Of a stretch of DNA of 33,066 bases, positions 1-7,907 are shown piece after piece. Origin of the DNA: an uncultured Eubacteriales bacterium. Its GTDB lineage: Bacteria; Bacillota; Clostridia; Christensenellales; Borkfalkiaceae. A program made the translations under genes and the position numbers. The stretch lies in assembly GCA_900549005.1 (NCBI GenBank), contig URMT01000010.1:1-33066 (forward strand), written 5' to 3'. The notes under the pieces were generated by a model. The model was given only the letters and a program-made list of their open reading frames with translations. It was not told the origin of the DNA and did not search any database. Numbering within the stretch: position 1 is the stretch's first letter; each line of letters starts with the position of its first letter.

Positions 1-198
1 CAATGCTTATCTTTTGGTCTTTGGTTCGGAATAGTGTAGTGCTGGCGGTCTATCTATTGTTTTCGGTTGCTTGCTTCTTTACCGTACATGAGCATTGCTG
101 CGGGGCTTCCACCTTGCCCCCGCTCTCTGAAAGCGGTGTTCGGGACTACTTCTCTCCTTCATTGCCTTTTGAACTATTACAAGCATTTTGTGCTCTTT
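1..198 (-). promoter_or_regulatory. Structured 5' leader, T-box-like, truncated by the left window edge
   Basis: Read on the minus strand, the transcript from the promoter at 205-234 contains GAGAAGTAG, then TTTCAGAGAGCGGGG, then GGTGGAAGCCCCGC. This order and wording match the Stem I distal part of T-box leaders, which sense uncharged tRNA upstream of aminoacyl-tRNA synthetase or amino-acid genes. The specifier codon could not be assigned because the lower Stem I pairing is not clean. The antiterminator TGGNACCGCG would lie beyond the left edge, as would the regulated gene. CAATG at 1-5 can pair with a segment at 160-164, which hints that the structure continues to the edge. The family call is inference from motif order. 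Another structured leader or a free-standing RNA is possible. Confidence 0.45.
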
Positions 199-204
199 TT
201 TAAG

Positions 205-234
205 ATTATAATAATTGGCGCGCCGATTTGTCAA
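205..234 (-). promoter_or_regulatory. Sigma-A promoter of the T-box-like leader
   Basis: On the minus strand a perfect -35 TTGACA (229-234) is followed 18 bp later by a perfect -10 TATAAT (205-210). Transcription would start near 198 and run off the left edge. Confidence 0.8.
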
Positions 235-444
235 CCGTTTGAAACAAAAATTTTTATTGCCATTCAGCGTACCTTAACAGCCTTAGTACATTACACTACG
301 AATAAATTACAAGTTTTATTTACTAATATTTGCAGTAATTACAATTTTTATTTGCATTTTTGAAGTATTGCGGCACGGTTCTATAATTACAGCTTAACAA
401 CCGTATAAGCAAACAATATACCGAAGCGCACCGATTTTAAAGCA
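235..444. other. AT-rich gene-free spacer
   Basis: This AT-rich stretch lies between the leader promoter and the rarA terminator. I see no convincing gene in it. A rightward TATAAT at 380-385 has only a weak -35 and nothing to drive. Confidence 0.5.
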
Positions 445-466
445 AAAGGCGGCCTGCGCCGCCTTT
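445..466 (-). terminator. Rho-independent terminator after rarA
   Basis: AAAGGCGGC and GCCGCCTTT form a perfect 9-bp stem with a 4-nt loop. On the minus strand it is followed by TTTTGCTTT. It sits about 40 bp past the rarA stop. Confidence 0.75.
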
Positions 467-503
467 ACTATAACATAAAAACAAATAAAACTATTCAAAA
501 AAA

Positions 504-1817
504 TTATTTCAGCTTGCCCTTTTGCCTGCGGATTTCCTTCACCGTATTTTCAAAGCCTATGTCCTTGGGGATATAATATACCCTGTTTTTGAGCTTTTCG
601 GGAAGGTACTGCTGCTCTACGTAGCCTTCGGCATAGTTGTGCGGATACTTATACTTTGCGCTCTGCGCCCTGGTTTTTGCATCGCCGAAGGTGTTGTCTT
701 TGAGGTATGCGGGCACGCCGTCGTCGTCGCGGACATTCTTCGCGTCCTCCATAGCGGCGTGATATGCCGAGCAGGCGGCGTTGCTTTTGGGGGCTTCGCA
801 TACGTAAACTATGGCGTTGGACAGGGGAATGAGTCCTTCTGGGTAGCCCGTCTTTTCAAGCGCATACATTGCGGAAGTTGCCACAACCATTGCGTTGGGG
901 TCGGCCATTCCCACGTCTTCGGCGGAATGAATAACAAGCCTGCGGGCGACGGTCATAGGGTCGCAACCGCCCTCAATCAGGCGCATCGCATAGTAGAGCG
1001 CGGCGTTTGAATCGGACCCGCGCAAGGATTTGCAGAACGCCGAAAGATAATCGTAATATTCGTCCTCGTTATAAGAGAGCGCCTTGCGCTGAATGGACTG
1101 TTCGGCGTCGCGTAGCGTCACCACAATCTTGCCTCCCTCCTGCGGAAGCGTTGTGAGTACGGCAAGTTCGAGCGCGTTATACGCGGTGCGCAAATCGCCG
1201 CCCGCCATACGCGCGATGTGGTCGAGCGCCTCGTCCTTCACCTCGGCTTGGTAACTGCCGAGCCCCCTGCGCTTATCTTTGAGCGCCTTTATAAGCGCGC
1301 CCTTTATGTCCCCTTCCGAAAGTCTTCTGAATTCAAACACTCGGCAACGCGAAACTATTGCGGGGGTCATCGAGGCGTAGGGGTTTTCGGTTGTGGAGCC
1401 TATAAAAATTATAGTGCCCTGCTCGATTGCGGGGAGAAGGCTGTCTGACTGGGTTTTGTTGAAGCGGTGACATTCGTCAAGCATAAGGTAAGTGCGCCTG
1501 CCGTACATCTTCAAGTTGTTTTTAGCCTGCTCCACCGCCTTTTTAACGTCTGCCACGCCCGCCTGAACGGCGTTGAGCTTTATAAAATCGCCGTGAGTTG
1601 TGGAAGCTATTATATTGGCAAGCGTAGTTTTGCCCGTGCCGGGCGGGCCCCAGAATATGCAACTGCCCAGCCTGTCGAGCGAGATGGCGCGCCGCAGAAG
1701 GCTGCCTTCCGATACTATGTGGCTTTGACCTATGAATTCGTGCAGATTGTTTGCGCGCATACGCTCGGCAAGGGGCTTCGCGCTCTCTTCGTTACCGTTG
1801 AAATCAAATAAATCCAT
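504..1817 (-). CDS. rarA: Replication-associated recombination protein A (RarA/MgsA AAA+ ATPase)
   Basis: This is a 437-residue AAA+ ATPase of the clamp-loader-like RarA/MgsA/Mgs1 family, which acts at stalled replication forks and usually as a tetramer. The protein opens with PLAERMRANNLHEFIGQSHI, typical of the family. Walker A GPPGTGKTT is at 57-65, Walker B LMLDEC at 111-116, sensor-1 GSTTENP at 140-146 and the SRCR arginine-finger region near 157. The C-terminal half carries the family's helical tetramerisation region, including the SAEDVGMADPNA segment. The length is normal. It follows the patatin-like gene after a 4-bp gap, so the two are co-transcribed, and a terminator lies just downstream. 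The family call is firm; its exact role in this organism is inferred. Confidence 0.96.
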   Translation of the reverse strand: MDLFDFNGNEESAKPLAERMRANNLHEFIGQSHIVSEGSLLRRAISLDRLGSCIFWGPPGTGKTTLANIIASTTHGDFIKLNAVQAGVADVKKAVEQAKNNLKMYGRRTYLMLDECHRFNKTQSDSLLPAIEQGTIIFIGSTTENPYASMTPAIVSRCRVFEFRRLSEGDIKGALIKALKDKRRGLGSYQAEVKDEALDHIARMAGGDLRTAYNALELAVLTTLPQEGGKIVVTLRDAEQSIQRKALSYNEDEYYDYLSAFCKSLRGSDSNAALYYAMRLIEGGCDPMTVARRLVIHSAEDVGMADPNAMVVATSAMYALEKTGYPEGLIPLSNAIVYVCEAPKSNAACSAYHAAMEDAKNVRDDDGVPAYLKDNTFGDAKTRAQSAKYKYPHNYAEGYVEQQYLPEKLKNRVYYIPKDIGFENTVKEIRRQKGKLK

Positions 1818-1821
1818 ATCT

Positions 1822-2616
1822 TTAATCTGCGATAAGCTGCTTTATTTTTTCTATATTGGCCTTGCCCAGCTCGTACCCCTCCTGATAGGCCTTATCGAGG
1901 TTCTTTACAAGGTATTGGCTTACGCCGCTCAGTTCGGGTTCCAGAAGAAGGTCGCAGGGATAGTCGGGTTCGGCGCGTTCGCAGCGGACGTTGTGGTTAT
2001 CCACTATGTCGAACACGCGTATGAGCATCATTATCATATTAGGAATCTTGCTGACGGGTTCGGCGGTATTCTTTATCGCGTCGATTGCCACAACCACGTC
2101 GGCGCCGAGCGCCTTGGCCTGCCTTACGGGAACGCGGCAGAGCACGCCGCCGTCAACAAGCAGCATACCTTCGTGCTCCACGGGTCTGAACACCGCGGGG
2201 ATACTTGCGGAGGCCTGGACACCCTTTGCAAGGCTGCCCTTTTCAAAAACGTACAGCTTTTGCGAATAGAGGTCTACCGCCGTGCAGGTAAACGGAATGT
2301 TCAAATCTTCAAACCTTACGTCGCCCAGGTTTTTAATGAACAGCTTTTGCAGTTTTTTGCTGCGAAGAACAGAAAGCCTGGTAAACGGAAGGGCGTTTAT
2401 ATCGATAATGTCGGCAGTTTTGAGATTTAAAATAATGTCGCGTATGTCATCTATGGGAATGCCCGCCGCATAGCAACCGCCGACTACGGCGCCCATAGAG
2501 GTGCCCGATATGCAGTAGGGCTTTATGCCTTCCTCTTCGAGCGCCTTCAAAAAGCCGATGTGAACAACCCCTCGCGCTCCTCCGCCGCCAAGGGCAAGTC
2601 CCAATTTTTTACTCAT
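1822..2616 (-). CDS. Patatin-like phospholipase family protein (RssA/YlbK-like)
   Basis: This 264-residue protein has the full patatin catalytic signature. The oxyanion-hole glycine run GGGGARG is at 10-16, the nucleophile elbow GTSMG at 38-42 (Ser40), and the dyad aspartate in VDGG near 155. Proteins of this family hydrolyse acyl esters, but the physiological substrate of small bacterial RssA/YlbK-type members is mostly unknown. There is no signal peptide, so it is probably cytosolic or peripheral. It is the first gene of a two-gene unit with rarA. It is divergent from the ylbJ-like gene with only 34 bp between the two start codons, so the promoters must overlap. A possible minus-strand promoter in that gap is TTGTCA with TATTAA at 17 bp. 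Confidence 0.9.
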   Translation of the reverse strand: MSKKLGLALGGGGARGVVHIGFLKALEEEGIKPYCISGTSMGAVVGGCYAAGIPIDDIRDIILNLKTADIIDINALPFTRLSVLRSKKLQKLFIKNLGDVRFEDLNIPFTCTAVDLYSQKLYVFEKGSLAKGVQASASIPAVFRPVEHEGMLLVDGGVLCRVPVRQAKALGADVVVAIDAIKNTAEPVSKIPNMIMMLIRVFDIVDNHNVRCERAEPDYPCDLLLEPELSGVSQYLVKNLDKAYQEGYELGKANIEKIKQLIAD

Positions 2617-2650
2617 AAATTCTCCGTTTTAATAATAGTTTTTAAGTATA

Positions 2651-3685
2651 ATGACAAAGTCTGTAAATGTATGCGCGCGCACGGGGCGCACGGGAAAGTC
2701 CGCGGCACGCAAAAAATGCGCGGGCGGGCGGAAAGGTTCGGCAAAAAGAAAGGTTAAGTCAGCTTTTCTTTTGGCCGCGCTCGTACTTTTCAGCGCGGCG
2801 CTGATAGCAAAGCCCGAAAAATATATTGCAAAATGCGCCGAGGGAATTGCGCTGTGGGCGCAGTGCGTGCTACCCGCGCTGTTCCCGTTTATGGTGGTGT
2901 GCGCGCTGCTTGTAAACAGCGGGCTGGCAGAAAAACTTTCTGCGCCGCTTGCAAAGGCGGGCGGCGTATTCAAACTGCCCGCCTCCGCAGGCATAGCATT
3001 TTTAATGAGCGTATCTTCGGGCTACCCCGCAGGCAGCCGCACGGTGAGCCAGTTTTACACAAGCGGAATGTGCGGCAAAGAGGCCTGCCGCAAACTTGCG
3101 TGCCTGTGTTCGACGTCCGGCCCGCTGTTTTTAATCGGCACGGTGGGCGTGAATATGTTTTCAAGCCCGGGAGACGGAGCAAAACTGTTTGCCGCGCACA
3201 TTGCGGCCGTAGTCGCCGTCGGCCTGGCCATTTCGTTATGCGGCAGAAAACTTAACCCAGGCAACCGCCCCGTGCTTACAGAAAAGGGAAGCGACGTGCT
3301 GTATGAAAGTTTTTACGGTTCGGTGAGCGCCGCGCTGAGCGCGGGCGCGTTCATAGCCTTCTTTTACACCGCCGCGGCGATGATACAGGACTTTTATATA
3401 TTGTACCCCGTTGAAAAACTTTTAAGCGTTTTTGCAGGAGAGGAAATTGCGCGCGCCGTATGCACGGGGCTTGTGGAGATGACGGGCGGCTGTGCCGCGC
3501 TTGCAAAGTGCGGCGGCCCGCTTGCGATTCCGTTTGCAGGCTTTTTGGTAACGTTCGGCGGGGCGTGCGTATTGCTGCAACAGCTCAGCTATTTAACCAA
3601 AGCGGGCGTAAGAGCCGCGCCGTTCGCAGCCGCAAAGTTTGCGCAGGGCTGCCTGTGCTTTCTGATACTTCTGCTGTGGCAATAG
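2651..3685 (+). CDS. ylbJ: YlbJ/SpoVV-type sporulation integral membrane protein
   Basis: This is a 344-residue polytopic membrane protein with a nucleoside-recognition (gate-like) fold. The landmarks are WAQCVLPALFPFMV, SSGYPAGSRT and CSTSGPLFLIGTVG, typical of YlbJ proteins. In Bacillus subtilis YlbJ was renamed SpoVV and takes part in dipicolinic acid import into the spore, so its presence suggests spore formation. The first membrane segment starts near residue 37. It is preceded by an unusual Lys/Arg-rich tail with no clear ribosome-binding site, and no other in-frame ATG exists before the first membrane segment. The start is therefore uncertain. A TATAAT at 2647-2652 overlaps this ATG, which would argue for a later start if it is a real -10. 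Confidence 0.82.
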   Translation: MTKSVNVCARTGRTGKSAARKKCAGGRKGSAKRKVKSAFLLAALVLFSAALIAKPEKYIAKCAEGIALWAQCVLPALFPFMVVCALLVNSGLAEKLSAPLAKAGGVFKLPASAGIAFLMSVSSGYPAGSRTVSQFYTSGMCGKEACRKLACLCSTSGPLFLIGTVGVNMFSSPGDGAKLFAAHIAAVVAVGLAISLCGRKLNPGNRPVLTEKGSDVLYESFYGSVSAALSAGAFIAFFYTAAAMIQDFYILYPVEKLLSVFAGEEIARAVCTGLVEMTGGCAALAKCGGPLAIPFAGFLVTFGGACVLLQQLSYLTKAGVRAAPFAAAKFAQGCLCFLILLLWQ

Positions 3686-3758
3686 GGCGGAAGCAAACGG
3701 CCTGAATATAATTAAAGCAAATATTTCAAGCCGCCTGTGCGCGGAAGTATTTTAACCA

Positions 3759-3785
3759 ATTGCACCGCATATATGCCGCAACCAA
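3759..3785 (+). repeat. Dispersed 27-bp repeat, copy A
   Basis: The element runs ATTGCACCGCATATATGC and then CGCAACCAA. It lies in the 108-bp convergent gap between ylbJ and pheA. Related copies are at 6183-6209, 6238-6264, 18959-18985 and 28283-28309. Confidence 0.55.
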
Positions 3786-3793
3786 CTATGTTT

Positions 3794-4597
3794 TCAGTAT
3801 GCGCCGATTAACCTGAACGAGCGCGTGTTTGCTTTGAGCGAAGCAAGCGCGTCCTTTACTTTCTGCGCAGAATAGTCGCCTTCTACCTCTATAAAAAACC
3901 TGTATTCTCCCACCCTGTTTTTTATGGGGCGTGACTCTATTTTGGTCATATTCAGCGAATAGTCGTTTATTATAGAAAGAAGTTTCATAAGCGCGCCAGG
4001 CACGTGGTTGCAGGTGAGAGTAAAATATACCTTACCGCTTTTGAAATCTTCGGGAAGTTCTCCCCTGATTACAAAAAGAAAGTGCGTATAGTTATTCTTT
4101 TCGTCGGAAATGCACTCGGGGGAGACATCGTAGCCCTCCGCCGCGCACTGCGCGCCAGCTATCGCCGCGTCGGTTGCGCGCTCTATGCAGGAAATGCTCG
4201 CCGCGGTGGAATTTTCGGCAATCAGCTCGGCCTGCGGATAATGCGTGCTTAAAAAGACCGAACACTGGTCAAGCGCCTGCCTGTGCGAAAATATGCGGTT
4301 GATTTTGCCCCTGTCGGCGCCCGCAAGCGTAATCAAACGGTGGTCTATGCGCAGAGTGTACTCTTTTACGGCGACGAGCTGCGCGTTGCACGCCAAAAGG
4401 TCCATATTCCGCAAAACTCCGCCGTTTATCGTATTTTCTATCGGAAGCACGCAGGCGTCCGTTTTTCCCTCTGAAAGCGCGCGCAGGGCCGCGCTGAACG
4501 TGGGGCAGGGGACGAGCTCTGCCTCCCCGCACATTGCGCGGGCGGCAAGGTATGTATAACTGCCCTCGGGGCCGAGGTAACTTACTCTTCCGTTCAC
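3794..4597 (-). CDS. pheA: Prephenate dehydratase (monofunctional, with ACT domain)
   Basis: This enzyme converts prephenate to phenylpyruvate, the committed step to phenylalanine. The N-terminal dehydratase domain starts VSYLGPEGSYTYLAARAM. The C-terminal ACT domain contains NHVPGALMKLLSIINDYSLN and the ESRP motif used for Phe feedback binding. I chose the GTG at 4597 (267 residues) because AAGGAGG sits 5 bp upstream; a longer TTG start at 4615 lacks such a site. There is no chorismate mutase domain. It follows the DAHP synthase stop by 20 bp and ends the long leftward unit that starts at alr. The usual TRF motif near the end of the catalytic domain reads T-H-F (NNYTHFLFV), a change worth noting. 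Confidence 0.95.
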   Translation of the reverse strand: MNGRVSYLGPEGSYTYLAARAMCGEAELVPCPTFSAALRALSEGKTDACVLPIENTINGGVLRNMDLLACNAQLVAVKEYTLRIDHRLITLAGADRGKINRIFSHRQALDQCSVFLSTHYPQAELIAENSTAASISCIERATDAAIAGAQCAAEGYDVSPECISDEKNNYTHFLFVIRGELPEDFKSGKVYFTLTCNHVPGALMKLLSIINDYSLNMTKIESRPIKNRVGEYRFFIEVEGDYSAQKVKDALASLKANTRSFRLIGAY

Positions 4598-4617
4598 AGG
4601 CTCCTCCTTACGCAAAG

Positions 4618-5654
4618 TTATACCTTATCGGCAATATCCAGAAGAAGGCGCTCGGTATCGTCCCAGCCGAGGCAGGGGTCTGTTATCGACTTGCCGTAAA
4701 CCACGTCCTCTTTCTGGTTGCCCTCTTCGATGAAACTTTCTATCATAAAGCCCTTTACGATGCGCTTGAAATCTTTATCGTAAATTCTGTTCTGCATTAC
4801 CTCTTCGCAGATGCGTATCTGCTGTTTGAACTTTTTGTTGCTGTTGGAATGGTTTGCGTCGATTATTATGGCGGGGGTTTTTTGGTTCGACTTTTGAGTT
4901 CAGACTTTTCGTACCCCTCCAAAACCTGCATAACGAATTCGTAATGAAAGTTCGGAATATCGTTGCCGTAGCTGTCTACCGCGCCGCGGAGTATTGCGTG
5001 CGCAAGCGGGTTGCCCTCTGTTTTTACCTGCCAGCCGTTGAGCTTGAATACCTGCGCGCTCTGCGCGGCGTATATGGAGTTGAGCATAACGAGTATGCTT
5101 CCGCTCATAGGGTTTTTGATGCCCACGGGGCCGTCTATGCCGCTTGCAACCAGCCTGTGAAGCTGGTTTTCGCTTGAACGGGCGCCCACTGCTACGTAAG
5201 AGAGAATGTCGTCCACATAATCGTAGTTGGACGGATAGAGCATCTCGTCTGCGGCGCAAAGCCCGCTCGCTTCAATCGCCTGCACGTTGAGGCGGCGTAT
5301 GGTGAGTATGCCCTTCAAAATATCTTCGCCCTTGGTAGGGTCGGGCTGGGAGAACATACCTTTGTACCCCACGCCCTTGGTGCGCGGCTTGTTGGTGTAT
5401 ATTCTGGGCACGAGCACCAGCTTTTCCTTCACCTTTTCGTTGAGCTTTCCAAGCCTTTCCACATAGTCCAAAACGGGTGCGGGTTCGTGCGCCGAACAGG
5501 GGCCGACTATCACCACAAATTTATCGCTCTTGCCCGTGATTACGTCGGTTATAAGCGCGTCGCGCTCTGCCTTGATTTTTTTAAGGCTTTCGGGCATAGG
5601 CACCATATCTTTAATTTCTTCGGGTTCGGGTATTCTTATCTGTTTTTCAAACAT
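4618..5654 (-). pseudogene. aroF: 3-deoxy-7-phosphoheptulonate (DAHP) synthase, interrupted by one frameshift
   Basis: This is a type I (AroF/G/H-like) DAHP synthase, the first enzyme of the shikimate pathway. The first part (5654 to about 4880) carries VGPCSAHEP, YTNKPRTKGVGYKG, GARSSENQLHR and GPVGIKNPMSGS. The frame then runs into TAA just after an A6C5 tract (4873-4883). The remainder continues in another frame as AIIIDANHSNSNKKFKQQIR through to DITDPCLGW-like GKSITDPCLGWDD and a stop at 4618. One extra base in the tract restores a single product of about 345 residues, the normal family length. This is either a sequencing or assembly indel, a recent inactivation, or slippage. The ATG at 5654 is preceded by GGAGG at 6 bp and overlaps the end of coaD; an upstream ATG in the same frame lacks a site. 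Confidence 0.9.
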
Positions 5655-6135
5655 CTTTTTCCTCCAACATCGCAAGAAAATCTTTTTCTATCTCAGCAGG
5701 GACGTAGTCGAAGAGTTGCTTTTTGAACCTGACGGAGTTTTTTACCAGCGTGGAGCTGACCTGCACCTTGTCCTGTTCGGCTGGCAGATAAATTTCCACA
5801 AGCTCGGGCATAAGTTTTTTGCTGGCGTAGTAATCGGCCGTTTCGTACTCGAAATCTGTTGCGCCGCGCACGCCGCGCACGTAAAACACGGTATTTTCCC
5901 TCTTCAACAGGTCAACGGCCGCGCCTTCGAATATCGTCACTTTTACGGCGGGATTATCTTTGAACAGCTTTTTAAGGAGCTGTGCGCGCTGATTTTCGGT
6001 TAGAAGCGGCCTTTTTGAGGTGTTCACCATAACCGCAACAACAACCTCGTCAAAAATTTTAAGGCAGGTTTCCACCACCGACTTATGCCCGGAAGTGGGC
6101 GGGTCGAAGGTACCTGCAAACACACACTTTTTCAT
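5647..6135 (-). CDS. coaD: Pantetheine-phosphate adenylyltransferase
   Basis: CoaD transfers AMP from ATP to 4'-phosphopantetheine, giving dephospho-CoA in coenzyme A synthesis. The 162-residue protein shows the nucleotidyltransferase start GTFDPPTSGH (8-17, the (T/H)xGH motif). It also has the substrate-binding region YVRGVRGATDFEYE and the C-terminal VSSTLVKNSVR, equivalent to the ISSTxVR motif. Its length is typical. The last 8 bp overlap the start of the DAHP synthase gene. It follows rsmD after a 174-bp gap that holds two dispersed repeat copies. The rsmD-coaD order is a very common bacterial pair. A GGAG lies 12 bp before the ATG, a rather long spacing. Confidence 0.97.
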   Translation of the reverse strand: MKKCVFAGTFDPPTSGHKSVVETCLKIFDEVVVAVMVNTSKRPLLTENQRAQLLKKLFKDNPAVKVTIFEGAAVDLLKRENTVFYVRGVRGATDFEYETADYYASKKLMPELVEIYLPAEQDKVQVSSTLVKNSVRFKKQLFDYVPAEIEKDFLAMLEEKDV

Positions 6136-6182
6136 AAAACTTTATATCTCCGCGCCGCTTTTCGGCGCAACCTGTTTTTGCG

Positions 6183-6209
6183 TTATTTCGGGCATATATG
6201 CCGCCCAAT
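6183..6209 (-). repeat. Dispersed 27-bp repeat, copy E
   Basis: Read on the minus strand it begins ATTGGGCGGCATATATGCC and matches copy A (3759-3785) at 20 of 27 positions. It is in the rsmD-coaD gap. Confidence 0.45.
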
Positions 6210-6237
6210 CTTTCATTTGCGCTTTTTGCCGCGGGCA

Positions 6238-6264
6238 TTGGTTAAGGCATATGTGCCGCTCAAT
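6238..6264 (-). repeat. Dispersed 27-bp repeat, copy D
   Basis: Read on the minus strand it begins ATTGAGCGGCACATATGCC and matches copy A at 21 of 27 positions. A half copy (GTGCCGCTCAATT) recurs at 6303-6315, next to the rsmD stop. Confidence 0.45.
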
Positions 6265-6309
6265 TCACCCTCGCCGCACCCGTGCGCGGCGCTTTTCGGC
6301 GCGTGCCGC

Positions 6310-6852
6310 TCAATTGACAGTATTGGGCTGGAAGAAAGTGAGATACGTTTTGCCGTACTTCCTTTCGTCGGTTACGTCAAGCCCCGCTATCGTACCCGTA
6401 AACGCTCGGTCGCGCTCGTATACAATCATTCCGCCGCTGTATACGAGTTTGCGCGAGGCAAGCTCCTCTATCGCGCGTATGCCGCAGTCGTCGGCATAGG
6501 GCGGATCGATGAACGCCAAATCGAATTTTTGTTTGAGGCCGCGCACGCAGGGCAGCCAGTCGCCCGTGGTAACGGCGTACTTTTCGCCGCGCAGACGGTA
6601 AAGATTCTTGTTGAGTACGGCTATGCTTGCGGGGGAAATATCGTTGAAATGCACGAATTTTGCCCCGCGTGAAAGGCATTCTATGCCCAGGCTTCCGCTG
6701 CCGCAGAACAAATCGAGCACGGTTGCGCCCATAATTTTATATGAAAGTATGTTGAACAGGCTCTCCTTTACCCTGTCGGCCGTGGGACGTATGTCGCTGC
6801 CCCTGAACTCGGCGAGGTTCAGCCCCCTGTATTTGCCGCTTATCACCCTCAT
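6310..6852 (-). CDS. rsmD: 16S rRNA (guanine(966)-N2)-methyltransferase
   Basis: RsmD methylates G966 of 16S rRNA using S-adenosylmethionine. The 180-residue protein starts MRVISGKYRG, as in the family. It has the SAM-binding motif VLDLFCGSGSLGIE near 45-58 and the catalytic amino-methylase motif DPPY in FIDPPYADD. The ATG overlaps the stop of the upstream membrane-protein gene by 4 bp (ATGA), so translation is probably coupled. Its partner coaD follows. Length and motif set are normal. Confidence 0.96.
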   Translation of the reverse strand: MRVISGKYRGLNLAEFRGSDIRPTADRVKESLFNILSYKIMGATVLDLFCGSGSLGIECLSRGAKFVHFNDISPASIAVLNKNLYRLRGEKYAVTTGDWLPCVRGLKQKFDLAFIDPPYADDCGIRAIEELASRKLVYSGGMIVYERDRAFTGTIAGLDVTDERKYGKTYLTFFQPNTVN

Positions 6853-7907
6853 CTGCGCTTGCCGTCCCTTTCGTCAGACATATCTACGACGGTGCCCGAA
6901 CGATAGTCGTTCTCTTCGTAATAGTACTTCTTTTTGCCCTTGCGTTTGTCGTCTTCAACGCGGTTGATGTTTTCCTGGCGCCTGCGTTCCGCGTGCATAC
7001 CCTGCATGTAGAAGCCGCCCTGGATGCAGACGGGGAAAGCCAGCATAAACAGATAGAACGGCTGCGCGATTACGTTGCCGAGATTATCGTTTATTACCTC
7101 GAAGGGCGAAATTGCCCAGCCGCAGGCGTATTCGAGCATAAAGTTGACAAACTGGAAGTCGCCGAAGCACTTTATTATCTGCAAAACGAGGAAAAAAGAA
7201 GCGGATATGAAGCCTATCACAAAGCCCTTCCAGGGGGCGTATTCGCCCGTGCGGAAGAGTATTTTTTCGTCTTTGGAACCGAGCTTGCGCTTGCCTTCGT
7301 TCATCTTGAACTTTCTGTATGCAGCCGCGCCGTTCTGCCTGCCGAACATTACGAACGCCGCAATCATCAGGCCTTCGCCGAACACGACGGAAATTATCTG
7401 CACGGCCAAATCTTCGAACCCGTAAAAAAGAATTATAGTCGTCGAAAACACGCACATTACGATGAACGGAAAGGCCGCGCCCTTCAATAAATCGAAAAAT
7501 TCGAGGAGTATGCGCCTTGCACTCTGCGAGGGCGTGAACGAAGGCTTTTGCGCGGACGCGGCGGGTGCGGACTGCGAAGGTTTTTCGCCCTGCCCGTTTT
7601 CGCCGTAGGCTTTATCCTCCTCTTTATACTGCGCACGTTCAGAAGCAGGCTTGTCCGCCGCGCCGCTTTCTGCGGGCGCCTCCGCGGTTTCGCCTGCGGG
7701 CGGTTCTTCGGGCAGGTTTTCGCCTTCCTGCGCCGACTGCGCGGGCGCATTGACGTGCGCGCGCCTGCCGTGCTTTTTTGCGTTTTTGCGCTCCTCTTCC
7801 TTTTTGCTGAGCGCCGCGGCGAGTATCTGCGCCGCCTGCTCCGCGCTCGTGCGCGAAGAAGCCGCGCCGTTCTTCCCCCTTTCTGCGGAAGAATTTTCTT
7901 TATTCAT
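6849..7907 (-). CDS. Unknown multi-pass membrane protein with a long disordered N-terminal tail
   Basis: I do not recognise a family. With the ATG at 7907 (overlapping the end of the 5-FCL gene by 8 bp) the product has 352 residues. About the first 135 are low-complexity, rich in Ala, Glu, Lys and Pro, and probably disordered. Four or five hydrophobic segments follow, such as FPFIVMCVFSTTIILFYGF, IISVVFGEGLMIAAFVMFG, GFVIGFISASFFLVLQII and FYLFMLAFPVCIQGGFYM. The tail ends in a strongly charged stretch with KKKYYYEENDY. No catalytic motif is visible. It sits between folate and rRNA-modification genes, overlapping both neighbours, so it is expressed with them. The N-terminal composition resembles linker regions, not a signal peptide. 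Confidence 0.75.
   Translation of the reverse strand: MNKENSSAERGKNGAASSRTSAEQAAQILAAALSKKEEERKNAKKHGRRAHVNAPAQSAQEGENLPEEPPAGETAEAPAESGAADKPASERAQYKEEDKAYGENGQGEKPSQSAPAASAQKPSFTPSQSARRILLEFFDLLKGAAFPFIVMCVFSTTIILFYGFEDLAVQIISVVFGEGLMIAAFVMFGRQNGAAAYRKFKMNEGKRKLGSKDEKILFRTGEYAPWKGFVIGFISASFFLVLQIIKCFGDFQFVNFMLEYACGWAISPFEVINDNLGNVIAQPFYLFMLAFPVCIQGGFYMQGMHAERRRQENINRVEDDKRKGKKKYYYEENDYRSGTVVDMSDERDGKRR

Noticed and set aside
3..363. Two small rightward frames (66 and 98 codons)
   Set aside because: They are antisense to the T-box-like leader, start without ribosome sites, and the second is mostly AT-rich spacer.
362..385. Rightward promoter-like TTGAAG with TATAAT
   Set aside because: The -35 is weak, spacing is 16 bp and no gene or RNA follows; the next element is the rarA terminator facing the other way.
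1732..2430. 232-codon open frame on the plus strand
   Set aside because: It is antisense to rarA and the patatin gene, both with clear family motifs, and has no ribosome site. GC-rich codon use creates long mirror frames throughout the window.
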